DNA of 64,000 nt from Primulina eburnea (Eukaryota; Streptophyta; Magnoliopsida; Lamiales; Gesneriaceae), in the NCBI RefSeq assembly GCF_022965805.1, contig NW_027330914.1:1-64000 (forward strand). Direction: 5' to 3'. Position 1 is the first letter of the stretch; each line of letters opens with the position of its first letter. Made by a program: the position numbers and the translations under genes. This document shows positions 14,044 to 23,638 of this stretch, in pieces. A model generated the notes under the pieces. The model was given only the letters and a program-made list of their open reading frames with translations. It had not been told where the DNA came from and searched no databases.

Positions 14044-15664
14044 TGTAATAGCCGAGCCCGGTGTACGGTACGGTTTAAGCTTTATTGTGTTAATTGGGTT
14101 TATGATTAGTCGTTTATAGTTGTGTTTTGGGCTATAGTATTATTGGTTATTATTTATTTGAGGTATTAGTTGGTGTTGATTGTTCGTTTCAGCGTTTCGG
14201 ATCGATTTTAGTTGAGTTTGTACTGTTCATTGCCGTGAGTAGAGTGCACCCGCGCTCTTAGATGAGTGCCCCCGCGGTGTACTATTCATCATTTTGCATT
14301 TTGAGGGCCGTGGCATGACCGCACCCGCGGCAGTGCAAGGACCGCACCCGCGGTGTGCACCGCACCCGCGGTAATTGTAGCACCGCACCCGCGGTGATCG
14401 TGCATGAGAATTATTTTGGTATGCCGAGAGCATGGCGCACCCGCGGTGCTTGTGTTGGCGCACCCGCGGTGTAAGTATGGGCGAGTTTTTAAGTCACTTT
14501 TTGGTAGTTGTTGGCCATACCTTATCCTATTCCTTCTCTTCTTTACCGATTTTCTCTCCATTGGCAAGGGTTTTCATCCATTTCTTTAGCTTCCTACCTT
14601 TGATTCTTGGAGTTATTTGGATTTCCGACTTGAGATCATCGTTCTCCGTGGTATAAGGAAGCTTAGGTAAGTTTTTGGTGCGATTCTAACGAGGTTTTGA
14701 GTTAAGGGTTATTTTGGATTTGATGTTTGAGTTGTTTAATGGATTATTTGGCTTGTACTTGTGGATCTAGAGTTGATATTGGTGTTATTTATGGATTATT
14801 GTTGTAGGTGGTGTACCAAGAGCTTATTTGAGGTGTTCTATTGGTTGTAAGTGGAATTTCATCCTTTTTGCTCACATGATATTATATGTATTGTGTTTTA
14901 AAGGTTTCAAAGTGTTATTCCCTTCCATTGATCCATTGTTATGTATTGATTTCATTGATTATCTATTGGAGGCATTGATGTCTCACTATTGTTAAAAAGG
15001 GAATACAAGAGATATTATGAGATTGCGAAACGACGGCCTTAAATGCTATTGAGAATTCAAATGTTTTATTGGATTGATTAATCATAGCCATAGCATTGCA
15101 TGCAATTAGATGATCATCGACCATAGGCTTTTATCCCCTCACAGTTATCGATTTATATCGATGGGATATTGGCAACCACAGTCACAGATACTATTGATAT
15201 CAATCCAACCATAGAAAAGAGAAATACCATCGTTTTGCTATCTATTGCCATTGCTATTGCTACAGTTATTGCTACGTTATTCATGTTTCAGAGTCGATGG
15301 TATTTATGATTTAAAAGCCATGTTTTACAGTGTATACTATGTATCATTGCTATGTAAGAGTTCCACTTGCTGAGATTTATTCTCATTTCAGTTATTTTTC
15401 ATGTGATGCAGATAAGAGCGACGGACCGGGACGTTGACTGTGGATGGGGGTCATATGCATACGAAGATTGGAAGGATGATTATTTTGTACCACTTTGTAA
15501 CATGATCACACTAATGATATTTTGTATTTTGTTATGTCATTGGAATGATCATGTTGTTATTTTGTAAACACTTTTATAAAAATGTAATTTTGAAACTCCT
15601 TCCATGTTTGAAAGAAAATTTTAAATTCCGCTGTATTTTAATTATATCGGGTCAGGGTGTCACA
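14044..15664 (+). repeat. Element 1 5' LTR
   Basis: Starts TGTAATAGCCGAGCCCGG and ends GGGTGTCACA (TG...CA termini). It is 1,621 bp, identical in length to the LTR at 20263-21883. It holds a GC-rich short-repeat cluster near its start and an AT-rich 3' half. I see no convincing gene in it; the short open frames at 14404-14656 and 15367-15567 recur in every LTR copy and resemble no known protein. Confidence 0.95.
14246..14475. repeat. GC-rich short-repeat cluster in element 1 LTR
   Basis: About eight irregularly spaced copies of GCACCCGCGG, several extended to the near-palindrome ACCGCACCCGCGGTG. They lie at about 14246, 14267, 14320, 14342, 14360, 14383, 14437 and 14459. The same cluster recurs in the other LTRs at ~20465, ~36309 and ~42528. 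Dense CpG and hairpin potential suggest a regulatory or structural role, but none is shown. Confidence 0.8.
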
Positions 15665-15669
15665 TTTAG

Positions 15670-15681
15670 TGGTATCAGAGC
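15670..15681 (+). promoter_or_regulatory. Element 1 primer-binding site (initiator tRNA-Met)
   Basis: TGGTATCAGAGC lies five bases after the 5' LTR. It matches the complement of the 3' end of plant initiator tRNA-Met, the usual primer for minus-strand synthesis in these elements. A 116-bp leader separates it from the gag ATG. Confidence 0.9.
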
Positions 15682-15797
15682 GGTGTTCTTCGGACCAATG
15701 CATATGACTTCGTCTACTTTCAACTGTCCGGGTATGTTTTCTTGCATCTATCCATTGTTATATTTATTAATTGGTGTCTTGTGAGCAATTGTAGAGT

Positions 15798-17672
15798 ATG
15801 CCTCCTAAGCGTAAGGCGGCAGAGGGTGAGGATAGTTCTTCCTCGAGAGTTGTCGACGAGTTCGGCAAGTTGCTTAAGGAGCAGGCTAAGGTGCATAGCG
15901 ATCAGATTCAACAGTTGCTCCGATTGCAAGGAGCAGGTCAGGGTCGAGGCCAAGTGAGAGGTCAAGTTGCTCAGGCCGTTGGCACTGATGCCGTCTTTTC
16001 TACTTTCAAGAGAATGGATCCACCGGAATTCGCAGGTAGCACCGATCCTCTAGTTGCTGTCGAGTGGGTCAAGGCGCTTGAAGCTATCTTCGATCATCTC
16101 CAGTACGAGGATAAAGACAGGATTAGCTGTGCAGTGTTCATGTTGGTTAAGGCTGCCCGCATTTGGTGGAATGCTACGAAAGTTGGAGTTGATGTTGCGA
16201 CACTGAAGTGGTCAGAGTTCACTGACTTGTTCTATGACAAGTATTTCCCCGACGCACTTCGAGCGAGGAAGGTTACGGAGTTCTTGGAACTTAGACAGGG
16301 GAGCTTGGATGTTGGCCAGTATATCCTGAAGTTTGAGGAGGGTTGCCTATTTGCTCCGTATATTGCTTCGAACGACAAGGACAAGGGCGCTCATTTCATT
16401 CGAGGCCTTAGAGCGGAGATTCGTCGTGATATCAACATGTCCAAAGCTGTTACTTTCAAGGAGATTGTATCCAAAGCTTTGTTGGCCGAGCAGGATGAGA
16501 AGGACATTGCCCGGGAGAGGCAAGAGAGACACCAGGCCATTGCTCAGAGAGGCCAGGGTTCTAATCAGAGGGGCAGGGATCGTTTCAAGGGCAAGGGCAA
16601 GATGGAGTCGAGTCCTAGATCTCCGCCAGTTCCAGTTCCATTTGATCCTGAGAAGCCGCAGTGTCCAAAGTGTGGTAAGCATCATCGAGGAGAGTGCAGA
16701 TTGGGCACTCATACTTGTTTTCGTTGTGGCGCGGCAGGCCACGTTGCCAGGAATTGCCCGAGAGGAGATAGCCAAGGGAAGGTGCAGGGTCGTATCTTTT
16801 CCATGACGAAGGAAGGTATTAATCGTGAATCTTCATTGATCCTTAGTACTATTTTGATTTCAGGCAGAGTAGCTACTACTTTGATTGATACTGGTGCTAC
16901 TCATTCTTTTATGTCTGAATTATTTTTGAGATCTTTGGGTATAGTTCCTTCTATTCTTCCCCTTCATCTTAATGTTGTTTTGCCTTCGGGGGACGTGTTG
17001 TGCCCGACATCGATTGTCTTTGCGTGCCCTGTTCGTATTGAGGAGCGAGTTGTCTTCGCTGATTTGATTGTTATCCCTATGGTTGCTTTCGACGTTATTC
17101 TTGGCATGGATTGGCTTTCGACTTACCGTGCAGTTATCGATTGTGTTGCTAAGAAGGTGACTTTTGCAGATGATGGCCAGGGAGGAGCGCTCACCAGTGC
17201 AGGTACTTCGCTGGTCCTTCCTTTTATTTCTTGTCTTGAGGCTGAGAGATTGTTGTGTAGAGGTTGCGATGGATTTCTTGCTTCTATTGTGGATGTTGAT
17301 AGATTGATTAAGTTGAATGTAGATGATATTGATGTGGTGAGGGAGTTTGCTGATGTGTTTGAGGATGATGTTCCGGGTTTGCCGCCGGATAGGGATGTTG
17401 AGTTTGTGATCGATTTAGCTCCAGGTACGGTTCCTATCTCTAAGGCTCCGTACAGGATGGCCCCTACCGAGATGAAGGAGTTGAAGACTCAGTTGCAGGA
17501 TCTTTTAGACAAGGGCTTTATTCGTCCGAGTTCTTCGCCTTGGGGAGCTCCGGTTCTATTTGTCAAGAAGAAGGATGGTTCTTTGCGACTGTGTATCGAC
17601 TACAGGGAGCTTAACAAAGTGACTGTCAAGAACAAGTATCCGTTGCCTCGGATAGATGATTTGTTTGATTAG
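15798..17672 (+). CDS. Element 1 Gag-protease-RT (N-terminal part), ends at premature TAG
   Basis: This 624-codon frame starts at the ATG of [10 protein letters not shown], the first good ATG after the PBS. Gag (capsid-like) spans roughly residues 70-240, with a basic Gln/Arg/Gly linker after it. A zinc knuckle CX2CX4HX4C uses C307, C310, H315 and C320; a weaker Cys/His cluster precedes it (C289, C292, C300). The aspartic protease has LIDTGA with D364. RT begins near 550, with FVKKKDGS and CIDYRELNK. Gag packages the RNA, protease matures the polyprotein and RT copies RNA to DNA. The frame stops at TAG after [11 protein letters not shown], where relatives have Gln; element 3 has CAG here. It continues in the same frame at 17673, so a single C-to-T change explains the break. 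Confidence 0.92.
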   Translation: MPPKRKAAEGEDSSSSRVVDEFGKLLKEQAKVHSDQIQQLLRLQGAGQGRGQVRGQVAQAVGTDAVFSTFKRMDPPEFAGSTDPLVAVEWVKALEAIFDHLQYEDKDRISCAVFMLVKAARIWWNATKVGVDVATLKWSEFTDLFYDKYFPDALRARKVTEFLELRQGSLDVGQYILKFEEGCLFAPYIASNDKDKGAHFIRGLRAEIRRDINMSKAVTFKEIVSKALLAEQDEKDIARERQERHQAIAQRGQGSNQRGRDRFKGKGKMESSPRSPPVPVPFDPEKPQCPKCGKHHRGECRLGTHTCFRCGAAGHVARNCPRGDSQGKVQGRIFSMTKEGINRESSLILSTILISGRVATTLIDTGATHSFMSELFLRSLGIVPSILPLHLNVVLPSGDVLCPTSIVFACPVRIEERVVFADLIVIPMVAFDVILGMDWLSTYRAVIDCVAKKVTFADDGQGGALTSAGTSLVLPFISCLEAERLLCRGCDGFLASIVDVDRLIKLNVDDIDVVREFADVFEDDVPGLPPDRDVEFVIDLAPGTVPISKAPYRMAPTEMKELKTQLQDLLDKGFIRPSSSPWGAPVLFVKKKDGSLRLCIDYRELNKVTVKNKYPLPRIDDLFD

Positions 17673-20222
17673 CTCCATGGTGCCACTGTGTTCTCGAAGA
17701 TTGATCTTCGGTCTGGCTACTATCAGTTGAAGGTTAGGGAGTCTGATATCCCTAAGACAGCTTTCCGGACCAGATATGGTCACTATGAGTTTCTTGTCAT
17801 GTCTTTTGGGTTGACCAATGCCCCTTCAGTCTTCATGGACCTGATGAACCGTGTGTTCAAGCCTTATCTGGATAGCTTCGTCATTGTCTTCATTGACGAT
17901 ATCTTGATCTATTCCAAGACCAGAGAGCTTCATGCCGAGCATCTCAGAGTTGTTCTTCAGTTGTTGCGAGAGAAGAGATTGTTTGCCAAGCTGAAGAAGT
18001 GTGAGTTTTTGCTGGATCAGATTTCTTTTCTAGGCCATGTTGTTTCGAGAGATGGCATTGCTGTTGATCCATTGAAGATAGAGGCGATTCAGAGTTGGCC
18101 TATTCCTACCACTGTTTCAGAGGTTCGCAGTTTCCTTGGTTTGGCGGGTTACTATCGTCGTTTCATTTCAGGTTTCTCTAAGATTGCCCTGCCATTGTCC
18201 AATCTGACGAGGAAGACTGTGAAGTTCGAGTTGTCTATTGATTGCCAGAGTGCATTTCAGGAGTTGAAGGACAGATTGACGACAGCTCCTGTTCTTTCTT
18301 TGCCCAGTGGTTCAGAGGACTTTGTTGTCTATACCGATGCGTCGAAGAGAGGCCTTGGTGCAGTGTTGATGCAGAGAGGTAAGGTCATTGCCTATGCGTC
18401 TCGCCAGTTGAAGGATTATGAGAAGAATTATCCGACGCATGATTTGGAGCTCGCAGCTGTGGTTTTCGCCCTGAAGATTTGGAGACATTATCTGTATGGC
18501 GAAAAGTGTGAGATCTTTACAGACCACAAGAGTTTGAAGTATTTGTTCTCGCAGAAAGAGCTCAACATGAGGCAGAGGAGGTGGTTAGAGCTGGTCAAGG
18601 ATTATGATGTGACGATCAGTTATCACCCAGGGAAGGCGAATGTGGTGGCTGATGCTTTGAGCCGCAAATCGAGTGCTTCTTTGAGTTCTTTGATTCAGAG
18701 ACCATTGTTGATGGATTTGCAGAGAGAGGAGATTGATCTAGTGATTCCAGGTACCATTGCTCGCTTTTCAGCGTTGGTCATTCGATCTACTTTGACGGAC
18801 AGGATCCATAGAGAGCAGTCGACTGATGTTCAGTTGACAGAGTTGAGAGCTAGAGCTGAGGCTAGAGGGAATTCAGAGTTTAGTCTGAATGGTGATGGTT
18901 TGGTGACTTTCAGAGGCCGTATTTGTGTTCCTTCTGGCGACGATATTCGTAGAGACGTCTTGACAGAGGCTCATACCGCACCTTATTCGATTCATCCAGG
19001 CAGTACGAAGATGTATCAGGATCTTCGTCGACTTTACTGGTGGCCAGGTATGAAGAAAGATATTGCTTTGTTCATTTCTCAGTGCCTTACTTGTCAGCAG
19101 GTTAAGATTGAGCATCAGAGACCTGCTGGGACATTGCTATCTTTGCCGATTCCTCAGTGGAAGTGGGAGCACATCACCATGGATTTCGTGACTGGTCTGC
19201 CTAGAGTTCAGAGGGGTTATAATTCCATTTGGGTCATTGTTGATAGATTGACCAAGTCGGCTCATTTTCTCCCAGTCAAGACGACGTATTCGATGTCTCA
19301 GTATGCCGAGGACTACATTGCCGAGATTGTTAGACTTCATGGTGTGCCCGTGTCGATTGTGTCTGATCGTGACCCTAGATTTACCTCCGAGTTTTGGAAG
19401 AGTCTTCACAGAGCTTTGGGTTCTCGATTAGCTTTCAGTACAGCTTATCATCCTCAGAGCGACGGTCAGTCAGAGAGAGTCATTCAGATTCTGGAGGATA
19501 TGCTCAGAGCTTGTACTATTGACTATTCTGGTAGTTGGGATTCTAAGCTGCCACTTGTGGAGTTCACGTACAACAATAGCTACCAGGCGACTATTGGCAT
19601 GGCACCGTATGAGGCACTTTATGGCAGGAAGTGCAGATCCCCTTTGTTTTGGGATGAGGTTGGAGAGAGGAAGATGTTGGGTCCCGAGTTGGTCCAGCAG
19701 ACTGCCGATGTTGTTGCAGTTATCAGAGAGAGGATGAAGACTGCTCAGTCGAGGCAGAAGAGTTATGCAGATGTTCGTCGCAGACCTTTGAAGTTCGAGG
19801 TTGGCGATCATGTTTTTCTGAAGATAGCACCTCTCAAGGGTGTGATGCGATTTGGCAAGAAGGGCAAGTTGAGCCCTAGATTCATTGGTCCATTCGAGAT
19901 ATTGGACAGAGTTGGTGACCGAGCCTACAGATTAGCCCTACCGCCCGATCTTGACAGAGTCCATAATGTGTTTCACGTATCGATGCTCAGGAAGTATATT
20001 GCAGATCCTTCCCATGTTCTTCGCCACGAGCCATTGGACTTGACGCCGAATTTGACTTACCAAGAGATTCCGGTCCAGATTTTGGATCGCACTGTCAGAG
20101 TATTGAGGAACAAAGAGATCGGCATCGTTAAAGTCCTTTGGAGGAACCATTTGATCGAGGATGCTACGTGGGAACCAGAGACTGAGATGAGAGAGAGGTA
20201 TCCTGAGTTGTTCGTGCCGTGA
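17673..20222 (+). pseudogene. Element 1 RT-RNase H-integrase-chromodomain, downstream of the TAG
   Basis: Continuation of the gag-pol frame, open to TGA at 20220. There is no evident start of its own, so it would need readthrough of the TAG. Counting from the GTG at 17688: RT active site FIDD at 68-71; RNase H D217, E254, D279 and D322; integrase HHCC zinc finger H429, H436, C466, C469; integrase triad D499, D560, E596. D560 and E596 have exactly 35 residues between them (DD35E). The GPF module is near 732-752 and a chromodomain at about 795-843. Integrase inserts the cDNA; the chromodomain is thought to steer insertion to marked chromatin. Apart from the TAG all visible key residues are intact. 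I call it a pseudogene only because of that stop. Confidence 0.88.
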
Positions 20223-20226
20223 CGTC

Positions 20227-20244
20227 AATTTCGAGGACGAAATT
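20227..20244 (+). promoter_or_regulatory. Conserved hairpin upstream of the PPT, element 1
   Basis: AATTTCGAGGACGAAATT can form a 7-bp stem with an AGGA loop, just after the pol stop. Elements 3 and 4 have the same loop with a different but still paired stem. Possible roles are RNA packaging or plus-strand priming, but none is established from the sequence. Confidence 0.6.
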
Positions 20245-20250
20245 CCTCTA

Positions 20251-20262
20251 AGGAGGGGAGAT
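20251..20262 (+). promoter_or_regulatory. Element 1 polypurine tract
   Basis: AGGAGGGGAGAT directly abuts the 3' LTR. It is purine-only except the last base. This is the expected RNase H-resistant primer for plus-strand DNA. Confidence 0.88.
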
Positions 20263-21883
20263 TGTAATAGCCGAGCCCGGTGTACGGTACGGTTTAAGCT
20301 TTATTGTGTTAATTGGGTTTATGATTAGTCGTTTATAGTTGTGTTTTGGGCTATAGTATTATTGGTTATTATTTATTTGAGGTATTAGTTGGTGTTGATT
20401 GTTCGTTTCAGCGTTTCGGATCGATTTTAGTTGAGTTTGTACTGTTCATTGCCGTGAGTAGAGTGCACCCGCGCTCTTAGATGAGTGCCCCCGCGGTGTA
20501 CTATTCATCATTTTGCATTTTGAGGGCCGTGGCATGACCGCACCCGCGGCAGTGCAAGGACCGCACTCGCGGTGTGCACCGCACCCGCGGTAATTGTAGC
20601 ACCGCACCCGCGGTGATCGTGCATGAGAATTATTTTGGTATGCCGAGAGCATGGCGCACCCGCGGTGCTTGTGTTGGCGCACCCGCGGTGTAAGTATGGG
20701 CGAGTTTTTAAGTCACTTTTTGGGAGTTGTTGGCCATACCTTATCCTATTCCTTCTCTTCTTTACCGATTTTCTCTCCATTGGCAAGGGTTTTCATCCAT
20801 TTCTTTAGCTTCCTACCTTTGATTCTTGGAGTTATTTGGATTTCCGACTTGAGATCATCGTTCTCCGTGGTATAAGGAAGCTTAGGTAAGTTTTTGGTGC
20901 GATTCTAACGAGGTTTTGAGTTAAGGGTTATTTTGGATTTGATGTTTGAGTTGTTTAATGGATTATTTGGCTTGTACTTGTGGATCTAGAGTTGATATTG
21001 GTGTTATTTATGGATTATTGTTGTAGGTGGTGTACCAAGAGCTTATTTGAGGTGTTCTATTGGTTGTAAGTGGAATTTCATCCTTTTTGCTCACATGATA
21101 TTATATGTATTGTGTTTTAAAGGTTTCAAAGTGTTATTCCCTTCCATTGATCCATTGTTATGTATTGATTTCATTGATTATCTATTGGAGGCATTGATGT
21201 CTCACTATTGTTAAAAAGGGAATACAAGAGATATTATGAGATTGCGAAACGACGGCCTTAAATGCTATTGAGAATTCAAATGTTTTATTGGATTGATTAA
21301 TCATAGCCATAGCATTGCATGCAATTAGATGATCATCGACCATAGGCTTTTATCCCCTCACAGTTATCGATTTATATCGATGGGATATTGGCAACCACAG
21401 TCACAGATACTATTGATATCAATCCAACCATAGAAAAGAGAAATACCATCGTTTTGCTATCTATTGCCATTGCTATTGCTACAGTTATTGCTACGTTATT
21501 CATGTTTCAGAGTCGATGGTATTTATGATTTAAAAGCCATGTTTTACAGTGTATACTATGTATCATTGCTATGTAAGAGTTCCACTTGCTGAGATTTATT
21601 CTCATTTCAGTTATTTTTCATGTGATGCAGATAAGAGCGACGGACCGGGACGTTGACTGTGGATGGGGGTCATATGCATACGAAGATTGGAAGGATGATT
21701 ATTTTGTACCACTTTGTAACATGATCACACTAATGATATTTTGTATTTTGTTATGTCATTGGAATGATCATGTTGTTATTTTGTAAACACTTTTATAAAA
21801 ATGTAATTTTGAAACTCCTTCCATGTTTGAAAGAAAATTTTAAATTCCGCTGTATTTTAATTATATCGGGTCAGGGTGTCACA
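20263..21883 (+). repeat. Element 1 3' LTR
   Basis: 1,621 bp, same termini as the 5' LTR. Followed by AGTTG (21884-21888), the right TSD copy, and then by satellite. Confidence 0.95.
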
Positions 21884-23638
21884 AGTTGTAAATAGAACTT
21901 TGGGAACACTTTTGCGTGCTATTCTTAAAAGAACTTTGACTGACATTTCTATGGACTTTATTTTCGGGTTTCCAAGGACTAAGAAGGGGTGGGATTCTAT
22001 TTATGGATTACTTTATGGGCTAAACTTTGCACAATAAAGTTGTAATCTACTACTTGTCATCCTCAAACGGATGGACAAACTGAATTTGTCAATAGATCTT
22101 TGGGAACACTTTTGCGTACTATTCTTAAAAAGAACTTGGACTGACATTTATATGGACTTTATTTTGGGGTTGCCTAGGACTAAGAAGGGGAGGGATTCTA
22201 TTTATGGATTACTTTATGGGCTAAACTTTGCACAATAAAGTTGTAATCTACTACTTGTCATCCTCAAACGGATGGACAAACTGAAGTTGTCAATAGATTT
22301 TTGGGAACACTTCTGCGTGCTATTCTTAAAAAGAACTTGGAGTGACATTTTTATGGACTTTATTTCGGGGTTGCCTAGGACTAAGAAGGGGAGGGATTCT
22401 ATTTATGGATTACTTTATGGGCTAAACTTTGCACAATAAAGTTGTAATCTACTACTTGTTATCCTCAAACGTATGGACAAACTGAAGTTGTCAATAGAAC
22501 TTTGGGAACACTTTTGCGTGCTATTCTTAAAAGAACTTGGATTGACATTTCTATGGACTTTATTTTGGGATAGCCTAGGACTAAGAAGGGGAGGGATTCT
22601 ATTTTTGGAATACTTTATGGGAAAAACTTGGCACAAAATTGTTGTTTTCTACTACTTGTCATCCTCAAACGGATGGACAAACTGAAGTTGTCAATAGAAC
22701 TTTGGGAACACTTTTGCGTGCTATTCTTAAAAAGAACTTGGACTGACATTTCTATGGACTATTTTGGGGTTGCCTAGGACTAAGAAGGAGGGAGGGATTC
22801 TATTTTTGGATTACTTTATGGGCTAAACTTTGCTCAATATTGTCGTAATCTACTACTTTTCATCCTCAAACGGATGGACAAACTGAAGTTGTCAATAGAA
22901 CTTTGAGAACACTTTTGCGTGCTATTCTTAAAAAGAACTTGGACTGACATTTCTATGGACTTTATTTTGGGGTTGCCTAGGACTAAGAAGAGGATGCATT
23001 CTATTTTTGATTACTTTATGGAAAAATTGGCACAAAATTGTTGTTTTCTACTACTTGTCATCCTCAAACGGATGGAAAAACTGAAGTTGTAAATAGAAAT
23101 TTGGGAACACTTTTACGTGCTATTCTTAAAAGAACTTGGTCTAACATTTCTATAGACTTTATTTTGGAGTTGCCTAGGACTAAGAAGGGGAGGGATTCTA
23201 TTTATGGATTACTTTATGGGCTAAACATTGCACAATAAAGTTGTAATCTACTACTTGTCATCCTCAAACGGATGGACAAACTGAAGTTGTCAATAGAACT
23301 TTGGGAACACATTTGCGTGCTATTCTTAAAAAGAACTTGGACTGACATTTCTATGGACTTTATTTTGGGGTTGCCTACGACTAAGAAGGGGAGGGATTCT
23401 ATTATGGATTACTTTATGGGCTAAACTTTGCACAATAAATTAGTAATATACTACTTCTCATCCTCAAACGGATGGACAAACTGAAGTTGTCAATAGAACT
23501 TTGGGAACACTTCTATGTGCTATTCTTAAAAAAAACTTGGATTGACATTTCTATGGACTTTATTTTGGGGTTGCCTAGGACTAAGAAGGGGAGGGATTCT
23601 ATTTTTGGAATACTTTATGGGAAAAACTTGGAACAAAA

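Larger units (their letters stand above)
14044..21883 (+). mobile_element. Element 1: Ty3/gypsy chromovirus, Tekay/Del-like, full length
   Basis: Complete LTR retrotransposon of 7,840 bp: 1,621-bp LTRs at both ends, PBS, one gag-pol reading frame, PPT and a 5-bp TSD. Domain order is Gag, zinc knuckle, protease, RT, RNase H, integrase, GPF module and chromodomain, which defines chromoviruses. Tekay/Del is the best lineage guess from the chromodomain and integrase tail, without a tree. The LTRs differ at two sites seen by eye (14348 C versus 20567 T; 14505 T versus 20724 G), so the insertion is young. A TAG codon inside RT (17670-17672) probably makes it non-autonomous. Confidence 0.93.
1..23603 (+). 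repeat. 22-kb tandem duplication, copy A (left part outside window)
   Basis: From ~10436 to 23603 this copy matches the sequence 22,063 bp downstream almost base for base, through satellite, element 1 and satellite. Left of 10436 the offset becomes about 25,467 bp, that is 22,063 plus the 3,404-bp expansion. About one monomer is missing near 2.2-2.8 kb. The match ends at ~23603, where copy A continues with the TTTTTGGAATACTTTATGGG spacer while the downstream copy has TTTATGGATTACTTT. Confidence 0.8.

Noticed and set aside
14227..14567. Minus-strand frames rich in HRGCG/TAGA in element 1 LTRs
   Set aside because: Low-complexity reading of the GCACCCGCGG repeat cluster; identical in every LTR copy and not protein-like.
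15367..15567. 66-codon plus-strand frame with a hydrophobic tail in each element 1 LTR
   Set aside because: Lies inside LTR sequence, no recognisable family, and is absent between unrelated LTRs; probably chance.
16333..16806. 157-codon frame overlapping gag (and its minus-strand partner 16347-16775)
   Set aside because: Alternate-frame shadow of the real Gag frame, Arg-rich from codon bias; the zinc knuckle is in the other frame.
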